Shown piece after piece: positions 36,828 through 45,671 of a DNA stretch of 64,000 nt. The notes under the pieces are model-generated. The model saw only the letters and a list, made by a program, of their open reading frames with translations, searched no databases and was not told where the DNA came from. The translations under genes and the position numbers were made by a program. Each line of letters opens with the position of its first letter. Within the stretch, counting starts at the first letter, position 1. The DNA is taken from NCBI GenBank assembly GCA_964414815.1, contig CAYPXY010000009.1, positions 60,397 through 124,396 of the forward strand. Direction: 5' to 3'. The stretch comes from Mariniblastus sp964414815 (lineage in GTDB: Bacteria; Planctomycetota; Planctomycetia; Pirellulales; Pirellulaceae).

Positions 36828-37046
36828 GTTCCCCACTGAATTTACGTTCCCCACCGAATTTATTCGGTGGAAACAGGGATCAGTAACTAACCGCGATCCA
36901 GATTCACAAAAGTTCCCCACCGAATAAATTCGGTGGGGAGTAGTTCGACTGCCAGACTAGAGAAATCGCCACTTGTCGTCCAGTCCAACCCGAAACTTGA
37001 GCTAAATTGCCATGAACGGCCAAAAATAGGAAATAAATCCTATTTT
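36828..37046. promoter_or_regulatory. Palindrome cluster between flhA and mscS genes
   Basis: In the divergent gap, CCCCACCGAAT-AA-ATTCGGTGGGG (36915-36938) is a perfect palindrome. A shorter copy with the same core and TT loop lies at 36851-36870, and a half copy (GTTCCCCACTGAATTTAC) at 36828-36845. A separate 9 bp stem, AAAATAGGA/TCCTATTTT, is at 37023-37046. These may be operators for the two divergent genes or small repeat elements. Confidence 0.5.
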
Positions 37047-37114
37047 CCTTCTGTTGCCAGTCGCCTATGATCCGCCGGCAGTAGTTAGGATCCATTTGGT
37101 ACAGGAGCGACAAG

Positions 37115-38167
37115 ATGTTTGGGGCAAGATCATTGCGATGGATCGTGATGGTTGTGATTTCACTGGGATTTTCAGACGATTTGCTGGCTCAGCTTAAGAT
37201 GCCTCCTGTGCAGGGTGATGAGTTGGCCAATCAGGTCGAGGAAATCAAAACCAGTCTCTTTCAGAAAATTTCCAAGGCGGTCGGAGGCGATCTGCAGGTT
37301 CAGCAGGAACTGGTACACGACTACCTGGCGCCGATCTGCCTGACGATTGCCATTCTGTTTGTCTGCTATATTGTTGCCAGCAACCTGGCTCGCGTGGTCG
37401 GCGAACTGGTATCGAGAAGAGTAGACGTCACGCTGGGCCGGTTTCTGACCAAGGCCTCCAAAATCGGGATGATGTCCATCGTCGCCATGGCGGTGCTGGA
37501 ATACAACAACATCAGTTTAACCGGTTTTGCTGCCGTGATCGCGGCAATGGGGTTTGCGATCGGGCTGGCGCTACAGGGTACGATGAGCAATTTTGCAGCG
37601 GGGATCATGTTGATGATTTTTCGGCCGTTCAAAGTAGATGACATGATTGTCGTCAACGGTATTGAAGGGCGGGTGGAGGAGATCGACCTGGTATCCACCA
37701 AGATCAACACCAGGGATAATCGCCACTATATCGTTCCCAACAGCGAGATTTTCGGCAACCGGCTGGAGAATATCAATCGGAACGCGATCCGGCGTGTCGA
37801 TGTGACGGTTCGGTCTTCGTATTCAGCCGACCTGAAGCGGACGCGAGCGGCGCTCGAAAGTGCCATCGATGTTGTGGCCAGCCGCCATGAAATCAACGAT
37901 GGTCAGGTCATCATGATGGAGTTGGGAGCCGACGCCATCCACTGGCAGCTTCGTGTCTGGACACATCCGGCAAATTATTTTGTTACGAGGGAAACGCTGA
38001 CCGAGGCGACCAAGAATGCGATGGATGCCAATGGGATCTTGATCCCCTACCCGCAAATGGACGTTCACGTTGTCGGAAAACTGATGGCAAAGACATTTCA
38101 GGACACCGATGGGCGGACGGCAATTTCGAATCCCGAAGAATATCGTCCCGTTCGGTATGGTGCCTGA
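37115..38167 (+). CDS. MscS-family mechanosensitive ion channel
   Basis: A 350-residue small-conductance mechanosensitive channel that relieves osmotic pressure. A signal-like N-terminal helix (IVMVVISLGFSDDLLA) and a short periplasmic segment precede two membrane helices. The pore helix region GFAAVIAAMGFAIGLALQG ... SNFAAGIMLMIFRPF (about residues 130-170) is the MscS TM3 signature. The beta domain (VDDMIVVNGIEGRVEEIDL, IVPNSEIF) and C-terminal alpha-beta domain follow. A good Shine-Dalgarno (AGGAG) is 8 bp before the ATG. Confidence 0.93.
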   Translation: MFGARSLRWIVMVVISLGFSDDLLAQLKMPPVQGDELANQVEEIKTSLFQKISKAVGGDLQVQQELVHDYLAPICLTIAILFVCYIVASNLARVVGELVSRRVDVTLGRFLTKASKIGMMSIVAMAVLEYNNISLTGFAAVIAAMGFAIGLALQGTMSNFAAGIMLMIFRPFKVDDMIVVNGIEGRVEEIDLVSTKINTRDNRHYIVPNSEIFGNRLENINRNAIRRVDVTVRSSYSADLKRTRAALESAIDVVASRHEINDGQVIMMELGADAIHWQLRVWTHPANYFVTRETLTEATKNAMDANGILIPYPQMDVHVVGKLMAKTFQDTDGRTAISNPEEYRPVRYGA

Positions 38168-38219
38168 CGATGTTAATCATTCTAATGGGTCTGAAAACAC
38201 TCGGTTCAGGAACCAAGCC

Positions 38220-40844
38220 GTGCCAAAGACCTTAGATTACTGTTACCGCTGGCAGCTTTCAGTCGCCACATTGATGTTGGCTGGATTTCTCGGCTGCACC
38301 GGCCAGCCCCTCAATGATGATAACAGCCCGTCGAATGGAAATTCCCGATCAGGATCGGCTTCTCGATTCGATTCGCAGGGCGATTCCATCGATGCCTCAA
38401 CCTTGCTGCAGCAAGTTTCAAATACTTATGCACTTGCCAAATCTTATCGCGACAAGGGGGCACTCTATCTGTCGTACACGCTTGAGGGACGAGCCATTGT
38501 CGAGCCGCATCCGTTCTCGACGATTTGGGATTCTCAGGATCATTTGTCGTCACGTATTTTCAAAGGACATCTTCAATCCGACTCGAAGCTGTTGACCTGC
38601 TACGTTTTTGACATCGCCACCAGCAATCTGGACGAACAGCAACTTTTTCTAAGTGTTGAAAATCAACTCCCCCTCAAGCAACTGTATGATGATTCGATCG
38701 TCCGGCATTACCTCGGTGGTTATGCCGACCTTCCGCTTGATGAAACCGACAAGTCGCAATCGCCTGTTTTGATCCCGCCGCCCATTTCACTGCTGACGCA
38801 GCAGTTTTCGTTCGGCTGGGTTCAGGCCCCGCAGGCTGCCCAACGATTGGAGGATGCTCATCTCGATCAGCGGCCTTGCTATGTGATTCGCAGTCAATTC
38901 AATGATATGACGGCCGATCTCTGGATCGATCAGGAAACCAAACTGGTCGCGCAAGTTTCAATGCCGCTGAAAATTATGGACCGGCAAGTATTAACATCGG
39001 GTGAAATTCGCGACGTGTCCCTGGTCCTGAAATTTCATGAGGCTTCGGTCAACGGGGCTGACTCCAACCCTAATCCCTCCACCGACGAGCTTTTTTCAGT
39101 GGCTCTCAAACCGAAAGCCACACCCGTGCGGCGGTTTGTTTCGATTCCCGACCCGTTCCCGTCGACTCGAATTGGCCAGCAAGCTCCCAAATTTGAGTTG
39201 CTGCTTCCCGACGGAAAAACCGTCAATCACCTGTTCTTCGATGGCAAGACATCCGTGCTGCTGTGGCTCGAGAACGCGGAGCTGGAATCGCTTTCCGGAA
39301 AACTACGACAGGTGATCGACCCGTCGTCTCAGTCAGATCTACGGTTCGGACTCGTTTACAGCGATTCGAATTTGAACGATGCGGCCAGTGATTCGGCGGT
39401 GCCTCGACCGGAGCTGGAGCGATTGGCTCGGTCGGTTCAAGCACCGCTCTACTATGATCGGCAGTTGCAATTGGCCGACAAGTTCAGCTTCAAGGCGATG
39501 CCAGCCGCTCTGATCATTGGCCCCCAATCACGTGTCGAATATGTTAAAATTCTCACAAATGAAAACTGGGAGCAGGATCTATTGAATGCGATCGCTCGTG
39601 TTCGTCGAGGTGAGGACGTGGCCAAGGCCATGAAAGACGAATACCAAAAGTTTGTTCACGACTATCATCTGCAACGAGCGGCTGTCAGTGCGGCACAACT
39701 CATCGGCGTGTCGGATTCCGTTGTATCCTCCGAATCCGAAGAAGTAGGCATATCGGGTGTCGGCAAGGTGGTTCAGACGCCGCAGACCGATCGACCGTCC
39801 CAATGGAAATCGAAAAAGGGCTGGACCAACAGCAATCTCCAAAGACCAGGGAATATTTTGTTCAGCGCCCACCGACAACCCGCGACATTGTATCTGCTTG
39901 ATGGTTGGCGAACAGTGGTCGCGCTCGATATGCAGGGTACGGAAACCGCCCGGCACGAATTGGATTTGCCTGAGCAGGGGGCGGTGTGTTGCCTGCGAAT
40001 GGCCTCGAAATTTCATGGGGAGGATTCACCCCTGTTTGCGGCCTTCAATGTCCATGCTGAAAAAGTTTATCTGTTCGATCATCGGTGGAAACTGCAAACG
40101 GCACTTCCTCCCAACGACTTCAAGCACGATGGCATTCGCGATGTACAGTTTCTCGAAAACGAAAACGGGTTCCCGGCGATTGTGATTACGTTTGCCAACG
40201 GCGGTGGTTGCTATTCATTCGATCTCGAGCAGCGAACGATGACTCGTATTTCAACCTCCCGAGTGGATTCGCTGGCGACGAGCGGACATTCGATCTTTGC
40301 CGCCCATGCGACCGGCTTTGGTCAACTAAGCGAAGATTCGGTCCCCGAGATGGCGACTTCGAATCTGATGTTTCAGCGAATCACTGGCATCGTTCCTGCC
40401 GGGAGTACCCCGGCGGGGAATGTCCTGACGGGAAATGCAAACCGCGATTCGCAGGTGGTGGTGACGGCGGTCGATCGAGAGAACAACTGGTATCTTGCCG
40501 GAGCCACCAGCGATGGAGAAATTGCATGGCGCCAACCGATCGGATCTCAGCTTTTCGAAAATGAAATTGAGCCTTTGAGTGTTTGCTCGTTTCGGCCCTA
40601 TCCTTCCTCGTCGGCGGGTTCCGTCATCGGTGTGGCGGATGCCAATCAGCGAGTGACCGTGATTGCCGACAATGGGAGCTATCTGGGACAGTTTGCGTCG
40701 CCCGTGCCATTGAACGGGATAGGCCTGTACGAATATCAGGGGACACTCAATCTGGTGCTTTCGACCGATCAGGGAGTCTCTCAATTTGAATTGTCTCCGG
40801 TCACCCCCAACGCGATCCCCGCTTCGCATCCTTTGAATCCATGA
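38220..40844 (+). CDS. Putative lipoprotein with redoxin-like and propeller-like domains
   Basis: About 874 residues, no single family recognised. With GTG 38220 as start, a short signal peptide ends in a lipobox, LMLAGFLGC, with Cys near residue 26; an ATG at 38157 is also in frame but overlaps the channel gene and would put 21 polar residues before the signal. Residues about 75-290 resemble outer-membrane-lipoprotein-sorting-like beta domains (KGALYLSYTLEGRA). About 310-470 is thioredoxin/AhpC-like (GQQAPKFELLLPDGKTV ... FKAMPAALIIGPQSRVEYV) but without a CxxC pair. The last 300 residues have repeated beta strands like a propeller. It probably sits on the outer side of the membrane; role unknown. 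Confidence 0.7.
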   Translation: MPKTLDYCYRWQLSVATLMLAGFLGCTGQPLNDDNSPSNGNSRSGSASRFDSQGDSIDASTLLQQVSNTYALAKSYRDKGALYLSYTLEGRAIVEPHPFSTIWDSQDHLSSRIFKGHLQSDSKLLTCYVFDIATSNLDEQQLFLSVENQLPLKQLYDDSIVRHYLGGYADLPLDETDKSQSPVLIPPPISLLTQQFSFGWVQAPQAAQRLEDAHLDQRPCYVIRSQFNDMTADLWIDQETKLVAQVSMPLKIMDRQVLTSGEIRDVSLVLKFHEASVNGADSNPNPSTDELFSVALKPKATPVRRFVSIPDPFPSTRIGQQAPKFELLLPDGKTVNHLFFDGKTSVLLWLENAELESLSGKLRQVIDPSSQSDLRFGLVYSDSNLNDAASDSAVPRPELERLARSVQAPLYYDRQLQLADKFSFKAMPAALIIGPQSRVEYVKILTNENWEQDLLNAIARVRRGEDVAKAMKDEYQKFVHDYHLQRAAVSAAQLIGVSDSVVSSESEEVGISGVGKVVQTPQTDRPSQWKSKKGWTNSNLQRPGNILFSAHRQPATLYLLDGWRTVVALDMQGTETARHELDLPEQGAVCCLRMASKFHGEDSPLFAAFNVHAEKVYLFDHRWKLQTALPPNDFKHDGIRDVQFLENENGFPAIVITFANGGGCYSFDLEQRTMTRISTSRVDSLATSGHSIFAAHATGFGQLSEDSVPEMATSNLMFQRITGIVPAGSTPAGNVLTGNANRDSQVVVTAVDRENNWYLAGATSDGEIAWRQPIGSQLFENEIEPLSVCSFRPYPSSSAGSVIGVADANQRVTVIADNGSYLGQFASPVPLNGIGLYEYQGTLNLVLSTDQGVSQFELSPVTPNAIPASHPLNP

Positions 40845-42190
40845 ACTCGCTTCGCCAGATTCCCGAGTTGCTTGCCATGGAGGGAGCGGGAGGGTTGATC
40901 CGCATCCCCAATCAAATCGATGTTCCCGTGTCGGCGCGGGTGTTGCGAATCATCGACACGCCTGAATTTCAGCGATTGAAGCACATCAGCCAGCTTGGCT
41001 TTGTTTCGTATGTCTATCCGGGAGCGACCCACACGCGGTTTGAGCATTCGCTGGGCGTCTATCGAAACGCTTTGTTGTTTTTGCGGCATCTGATCAACGA
41101 TGCGCAGTTTGTGAGCCTGATTTCGGATCGTGATGCGACGGTTTTCATCCTTGCGGCGCTGCTTCATGACATCGGTCATTGGCCATTTTGTCATCCGATT
41201 GAAGACCTTGGACTAGAGCGAGTTCCAAAACACGAGCAGTACGCTCATCACTATTTGACCTGCGGGGAACTGGCGGAACGAATTCGCGAAGACTGGCAAA
41301 TTGGTCCCGTCGAGGTTTCCAATTTGATCAATCGTCGAACTGGCAACACACGAGAACGCCTACTGGCGTCGATTCTCTCAGGTCCGATTGACATCGACAA
41401 GATGGACTATTTGTACCGCGACAGCCTGCACTGCGGGGTACCATACGGCCAAAACTTTGATGCCCATCGTTTGATTCATAGCCTGTGCCTCAATCAAGCC
41501 GGAGATCGATTGGCGATCACTAGCAAAGGCAAAACGGCCGCCGAGTTGATGGTGTTTGCCCGCTATGTGATGTTCAGCGAAGTCTATTGGCATCACGCGG
41601 TTCGAAGTGCCACGGCCATGTTTCAACGTGCTTTTTTTCTTTGGTATCGCGAACATGCCGCTCGTCACGAGTTTGAAAGTCTGGCCAATGACTTATTCGG
41701 TGTTTCGGAAGGAGACATGATTCGCAAACTGATGGACGATCCCGTTTCTGAAGAGCAACACGATTTATTGAAAGGCTTATTCGGGGCGACGAGAAAACTG
41801 TACAAGCAATTCGCATCGTTCAGTTGTTTTGAAGACGAAGTCCTCTATCGGAACGTGGCCCATCGTTCCTATTCGTGGTTGCTTGAGCGCAGCGGGGAGC
41901 TGGCGTCCCGAATGAGCCAATGGCTGAAATGTCCTGTCAGTGAACATCAAATTCTGCTCGACGCGCCTCCGGTGGGTCTTGAAGTTCAATTCGACGTTCA
42001 AGTTCGCCATGTACGCGAAAATCGAATGGTTGCACTGGGGGAACTTTCGCCGGTGGTCAATACATTGGCCCATCGACAGTTCGATGATTTTGTAAAGCAA
42101 GTTCGAGTTTTTGTGGCGCCGGAGTTGGCGGAGAGATCGCAAGCGATGGACGAATTGCGCCCGATGATTGCCCAGTTTTTATCAGTGTGA
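40841..42190 (+). CDS. HD-domain phosphohydrolase (SAMHD1/YdhJ-like)
   Basis: A 449-residue HD-superfamily metal-dependent phosphohydrolase. The metal ligands are visible in order: histidine in THTRFEHSLGVYR near 65, HD in LLHDIGHWPFCH near 108, and a final Asp in IDIDKMDYLYRDSLHCG near 185. The layout matches dNTP triphosphohydrolase-like proteins of the SAMHD1/YdhJ type; whether it acts on dNTPs is an inference. ATGA overlap with the upstream lipoprotein gene indicates co-translation, although the two functions do not obviously connect. Confidence 0.9.
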   Translation: MNSLRQIPELLAMEGAGGLIRIPNQIDVPVSARVLRIIDTPEFQRLKHISQLGFVSYVYPGATHTRFEHSLGVYRNALLFLRHLINDAQFVSLISDRDATVFILAALLHDIGHWPFCHPIEDLGLERVPKHEQYAHHYLTCGELAERIREDWQIGPVEVSNLINRRTGNTRERLLASILSGPIDIDKMDYLYRDSLHCGVPYGQNFDAHRLIHSLCLNQAGDRLAITSKGKTAAELMVFARYVMFSEVYWHHAVRSATAMFQRAFFLWYREHAARHEFESLANDLFGVSEGDMIRKLMDDPVSEEQHDLLKGLFGATRKLYKQFASFSCFEDEVLYRNVAHRSYSWLLERSGELASRMSQWLKCPVSEHQILLDAPPVGLEVQFDVQVRHVRENRMVALGELSPVVNTLAHRQFDDFVKQVRVFVAPELAERSQAMDELRPMIAQFLSV

Positions 42191-42204
42191 GGATCGTTCG
42201 ATCT

Positions 42205-42222
42205 GTAACGGATGATCGTTAC
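42205..42222. terminator. Small hairpin between convergent genes
   Basis: GTAACG (42205-42210) pairs with CGTTAC (42217-42222). It lies in the 37 bp gap between the convergent HD-hydrolase gene and the secreted-protein gene; no T-run follows, so termination is uncertain. Confidence 0.3.
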
Positions 42223-42227
42223 GAAAC

Positions 42228-44153
42228 CTATTCACCCCGCTTCAACTGAAAAAACGTTAATCGCAAACCACTTGGGCTGTCGGTCACCGCGCCTCCCGAT
42301 GGGCCGAAATGTTGCTTCCATTCCTTGAATGACGGCCAGTCTCCATGATGCTTTACCGCAGCTGCATCCAACTTCTGAGGGAACGAGCGCTCGGCGGGAT
42401 CCGTAGCCAAATTGCCTTGAGTCCGTCGATACTCTTCAAAATAGGCTTGGCGATCCAGCCACCTCAACAGCCGGAAATAGGGAGTTCGATAGAGCTGTCC
42501 CGGCGAAAAATAGATCAGCGAATCCATTTGATCCGAACCGCTGACGACTTCAATTTGCCGAATCAACTGGCGAAACGACGGACGATCATTGAGAGGCCGG
42601 TACGTTGAATCGGAATCCGGGGACAGATAGGAAATCATGGACTCGATACTGGAAAAGATGTAGATACCATCTTCACGGGCGGTAAAGCCCATTCGTCTCA
42701 TCGCACCGTCGGGGATTTCTCTCTCATGGGCTTGTGCAATTTCCTGTTGCCGTCGTTGCTGAGCCTCATAGGCATCATCGGCGATGGTCCAGTATTCAAT
42801 ATCATGGGCCTGCTTCTTGGTGATTCCCGGTCCAGGGCCGCTCCCTGCCAAACGGACGAACGCGTCCATCAGCCGCTGAGCCTGATTCGGCTGCGTTCCC
42901 ATGTGCAAGGTAAAGTCATACCGATCGAGATTTTTTTCATCGGTGGTGTTTCCGAAGAACAGTGCATGGCCATCAAACTGATCGAAATCGTTGCCCAGCA
43001 TCATCGGGAGCGTGATCATGGGTGCGACCTGGGAAAGTCCCACCATGACACGGTCTCGGGAGACTCCCTGCTTTTCGGCGACCTGCATCAGGTCCTCCAG
43101 GCCCGCCTTGATGGCCATCAGATCCGAGTTGACCACCAGGCAAAAATCAACCTCTTCGGGAACCAGCTTGAATCGGTTTTCTGAAACTGGTTTGAATGAA
43201 AGCACCTTCGTCAGTCCAATTCGTGGCTCCGCAATAAGTACATGGAAATCGACATACCATTCGGTTTCGGGTCCGGGCGCTCGGGAGGTCTCATCCGGAA
43301 AGACCCACTTGCCTCCACCGCACAGCAGATCTAGTACGCCGGTGGCCTGCACGGATTGCAACAGCTCTTTTGATCGAGAGTTACCGGTCAGTTGCGCCCG
43401 GATCAAATGTCCGAGATCAACATACAGTTTCAGGCTGACCGATGATTTGCCGAATTCGGCATGCTGGTGAATGCGTTGAAACTTTCGATTGTCACGAAGC
43501 CGCCGTTTTTCTTTCGTCGAGGTTCCGCTCGGTTCATCGATCCAGTTTTCAATGGCCTCTACGCTGCTGGCCAGAATCCATTCGGATGGACGAACACAAA
43601 TCCGAACCTGATCGACGCCGAAGAGTCCACGCTCGGCATCGATCACCTGGATTCCCAAACGGTCTCGATGCTCCTCGGACTTCAGATTCTCCAACGCCCT
43701 TTCGGCCAGCCGGTGTCGCTCGTCAATGGAGATGGAGATCAGGAACTGGTGTTGTAGATTTTCATCGTGGAAAATTGCCAGTTCCAATCCCCCTTGGCCG
43801 AACAGGGAACGGAGCTGAGCCAAAAGCCCTTCGCCACGAAGCCCTTCGCCACGAAGGACGTCGCCGCGATCCAGATCCAGCCAATCCTTTTGCTCGTCGG
43901 ACCATGACTGGACGAAATCATCGACAATTTGGGATGCAGGGGTTGATTGAAAGGCCTGGAACAGGGATGAATTGGCCAGTGCCGTAATAAACGTGTCGAG
44001 AGAATCAACGCGCATCCAGAAAACGGTGGAGTACGGAGCCTGACCACCATCCTGAATTTCACCGCCGGTCTGTCGGGTCTGCGAGAATGTGGCCGCTCCA
44101 CACAGATTGAAAAAAAATGCGATCAGTAGACCGCGGACAATATGATTTGACAT
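42228..44153 (-). CDS. Secreted protein of unknown function
   Basis: A 641-residue exported protein starting MSNHIVRGLLIAFFFNLCGAA, a clear signal peptide. I chose this ATG (44153), which is 11 bp after the stop of the upstream gene. The mature part has no recognised domain; it resembles planctomycete proteins that measure a quantity across pairs (repeated phrases like FWMRVDSLDTFITALANSSL and DFHVLIAEPRIGLTKVLSF). A 12 bp tandem repeat near 43826-43860 encodes RGDVL-RGEGL-RGEGL. It is probably in one operon with the gene starting at 45520. Confidence 0.6.
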   Translation of the reverse strand: MSNHIVRGLLIAFFFNLCGAATFSQTRQTGGEIQDGGQAPYSTVFWMRVDSLDTFITALANSSLFQAFQSTPASQIVDDFVQSWSDEQKDWLDLDRGDVLRGEGLRGEGLLAQLRSLFGQGGLELAIFHDENLQHQFLISISIDERHRLAERALENLKSEEHRDRLGIQVIDAERGLFGVDQVRICVRPSEWILASSVEAIENWIDEPSGTSTKEKRRLRDNRKFQRIHQHAEFGKSSVSLKLYVDLGHLIRAQLTGNSRSKELLQSVQATGVLDLLCGGGKWVFPDETSRAPGPETEWYVDFHVLIAEPRIGLTKVLSFKPVSENRFKLVPEEVDFCLVVNSDLMAIKAGLEDLMQVAEKQGVSRDRVMVGLSQVAPMITLPMMLGNDFDQFDGHALFFGNTTDEKNLDRYDFTLHMGTQPNQAQRLMDAFVRLAGSGPGPGITKKQAHDIEYWTIADDAYEAQQRRQQEIAQAHEREIPDGAMRRMGFTAREDGIYIFSSIESMISYLSPDSDSTYRPLNDRPSFRQLIRQIEVVSGSDQMDSLIYFSPGQLYRTPYFRLLRWLDRQAYFEEYRRTQGNLATDPAERSFPQKLDAAAVKHHGDWPSFKEWKQHFGPSGGAVTDSPSGLRLTFFQLKRGE

Positions 44154-44164
44154 GGAATTACCCC

Positions 44165-45520
44165 TTACTTTCTTTTGCAAAGGTAAAGTACGACCAGAGA
44201 TAGAAATGCAAGCCCCAGGAATATCCAGGCTGTCCACGAGCGAGGGTCGGATTGGGGCACGGAATCGCTGGGAGGCAATGCCATCTTCTGTTTTTCGGCA
44301 GCATCGTTATCGATGGATGTTGCGGGTGATGCCGATGTTTCAGGGTGGTCCGCTCTTTGATTATTGATAAACCGGGCATCATCGGGAGAGGAGGCTTCCA
44401 ACGGATGGTCCGACTCCGGTATCCAGTCCGATATGTGCATGACATCAATTTTAGTGGTGGAGGCGACGAATGTCGTTTCCCCGTCAACGGGTCCCGTGTA
44501 ATAACAACCGCGGTTGCCCAACTCAACTCCGTCGAAAACAGTACTTACCAATCGATCGCGATGGACCTTTATGGACGTTATGTTTCGCTCCATTGACTTC
44601 ACATAGAAAACCTCTCGGTCAGGCAACCTCTCGATGATAAATTGAGATTGGTCTGACCAGTATTCTTCCGTCTTTTTGATGGGTCTACCTTCTGGTGAAA
44701 AGGCAAGGTAGCGACTTTTGATAATAGAGGGCAAATACCCTTTTTCCGGGTCAATCGTTACAACAACTTCCTGTCTTCGATTTTGCCAGCCTGGAGCAAA
44801 AATAGCGTGAATGTCAATCTTGCCTTCCAAATTAAGCTGAATACTTTGAACGGATTCGGGGCTGGTAAAAACGTCCTGCAGTATTCGAACGGGAGTTTTG
44901 AAAACGCCTGCGTCTGGATCGATCTTCAACACCATGGGGGCAATATCGAATTGGTCCGGTATCCGGATTCTACTCAGATCGTGATCCAGGATGGCGAACC
45001 CTCGAATGCCCTTGTGAGTGATCGAAGAAATGACAACCTCGTTGCTTGAAATGTCTTTTCTCGTATAGGTCTGCGAGGCGCGGGTTTCCCCTGGAGGATA
45101 GAGATCGTTCTTCTCTGAAAACGGAATTCTTTCAGGATGGTTGTCAAAGGCATAGGCGAAGCGGACTCGATAGCCGGGATGCTTGTAGAACAACTGATAT
45201 TGCAGGTTGGGATTCTGCGATCCGGACTGATAAGATCCTTTGTGTGACTGTTCCTGTTTCAGCATTTGCTGCAGCCCGGGTTTTCGGTCTGCCGAGGCCT
45301 TTTTAATTGCTTCACTCAACTCACGAATCAGTCGATCCACCTCGACCTTTGCTTCGTCAGACCATCGGTGTTCGACATGCCACTGGAAGGAGATGGGGAC
45401 TTCGTAAAGACGCTCGAAGTTTTCGTAGTAGCCCGCTTTGATATCGGCAAGCTGAATCTGAGCAGAACAGACGGTTTGAAAGGCCAAAGCCAAAGCCACC
45501 GCGAACAAACACTGACGCAT
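44165..45520 (-). CDS. Secreted protein with C-terminal membrane anchor, unknown
   Basis: A 451-residue protein. The signal peptide MRQCLFAVALALAFQTVCSA is preceded by a Shine-Dalgarno (GGGAG), which supports ATG 45520. The body is beta-rich with no recognised family; residues near 360-420 form a low-complexity, Asp/Ser/Pro-rich linker, then a single helix (AWIFLGLAFLSLVVLYLC) and KRK close the protein, so it is anchored with its bulk outside. The downstream gene starts 11 bp after its stop. Confidence 0.6.
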   Translation of the reverse strand: MRQCLFAVALALAFQTVCSAQIQLADIKAGYYENFERLYEVPISFQWHVEHRWSDEAKVEVDRLIRELSEAIKKASADRKPGLQQMLKQEQSHKGSYQSGSQNPNLQYQLFYKHPGYRVRFAYAFDNHPERIPFSEKNDLYPPGETRASQTYTRKDISSNEVVISSITHKGIRGFAILDHDLSRIRIPDQFDIAPMVLKIDPDAGVFKTPVRILQDVFTSPESVQSIQLNLEGKIDIHAIFAPGWQNRRQEVVVTIDPEKGYLPSIIKSRYLAFSPEGRPIKKTEEYWSDQSQFIIERLPDREVFYVKSMERNITSIKVHRDRLVSTVFDGVELGNRGCYYTGPVDGETTFVASTTKIDVMHISDWIPESDHPLEASSPDDARFINNQRADHPETSASPATSIDNDAAEKQKMALPPSDSVPQSDPRSWTAWIFLGLAFLSLVVLYLCKRK

Positions 45521-45671
45521 GATCAACTCCCGAAAATAAACCGATCCGATAGGCTCAACGCTTGGGCGTTGCAAACTCATGGGTTTTTTGCAAGCCTGTT
45601 ATGTGTTTTCCATAGATAGTACACTAGCAGCTTAGTGGCAGGAAGTGGGTGGGGAGATTTCTTGGGAGCGT

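Noticed and set aside
43826..43860. Tandem repeat in the secreted-protein gene as a mobile element
   Set aside because: It is a short 12-15 bp coding repeat (RGEGL units), explained by replication slippage.
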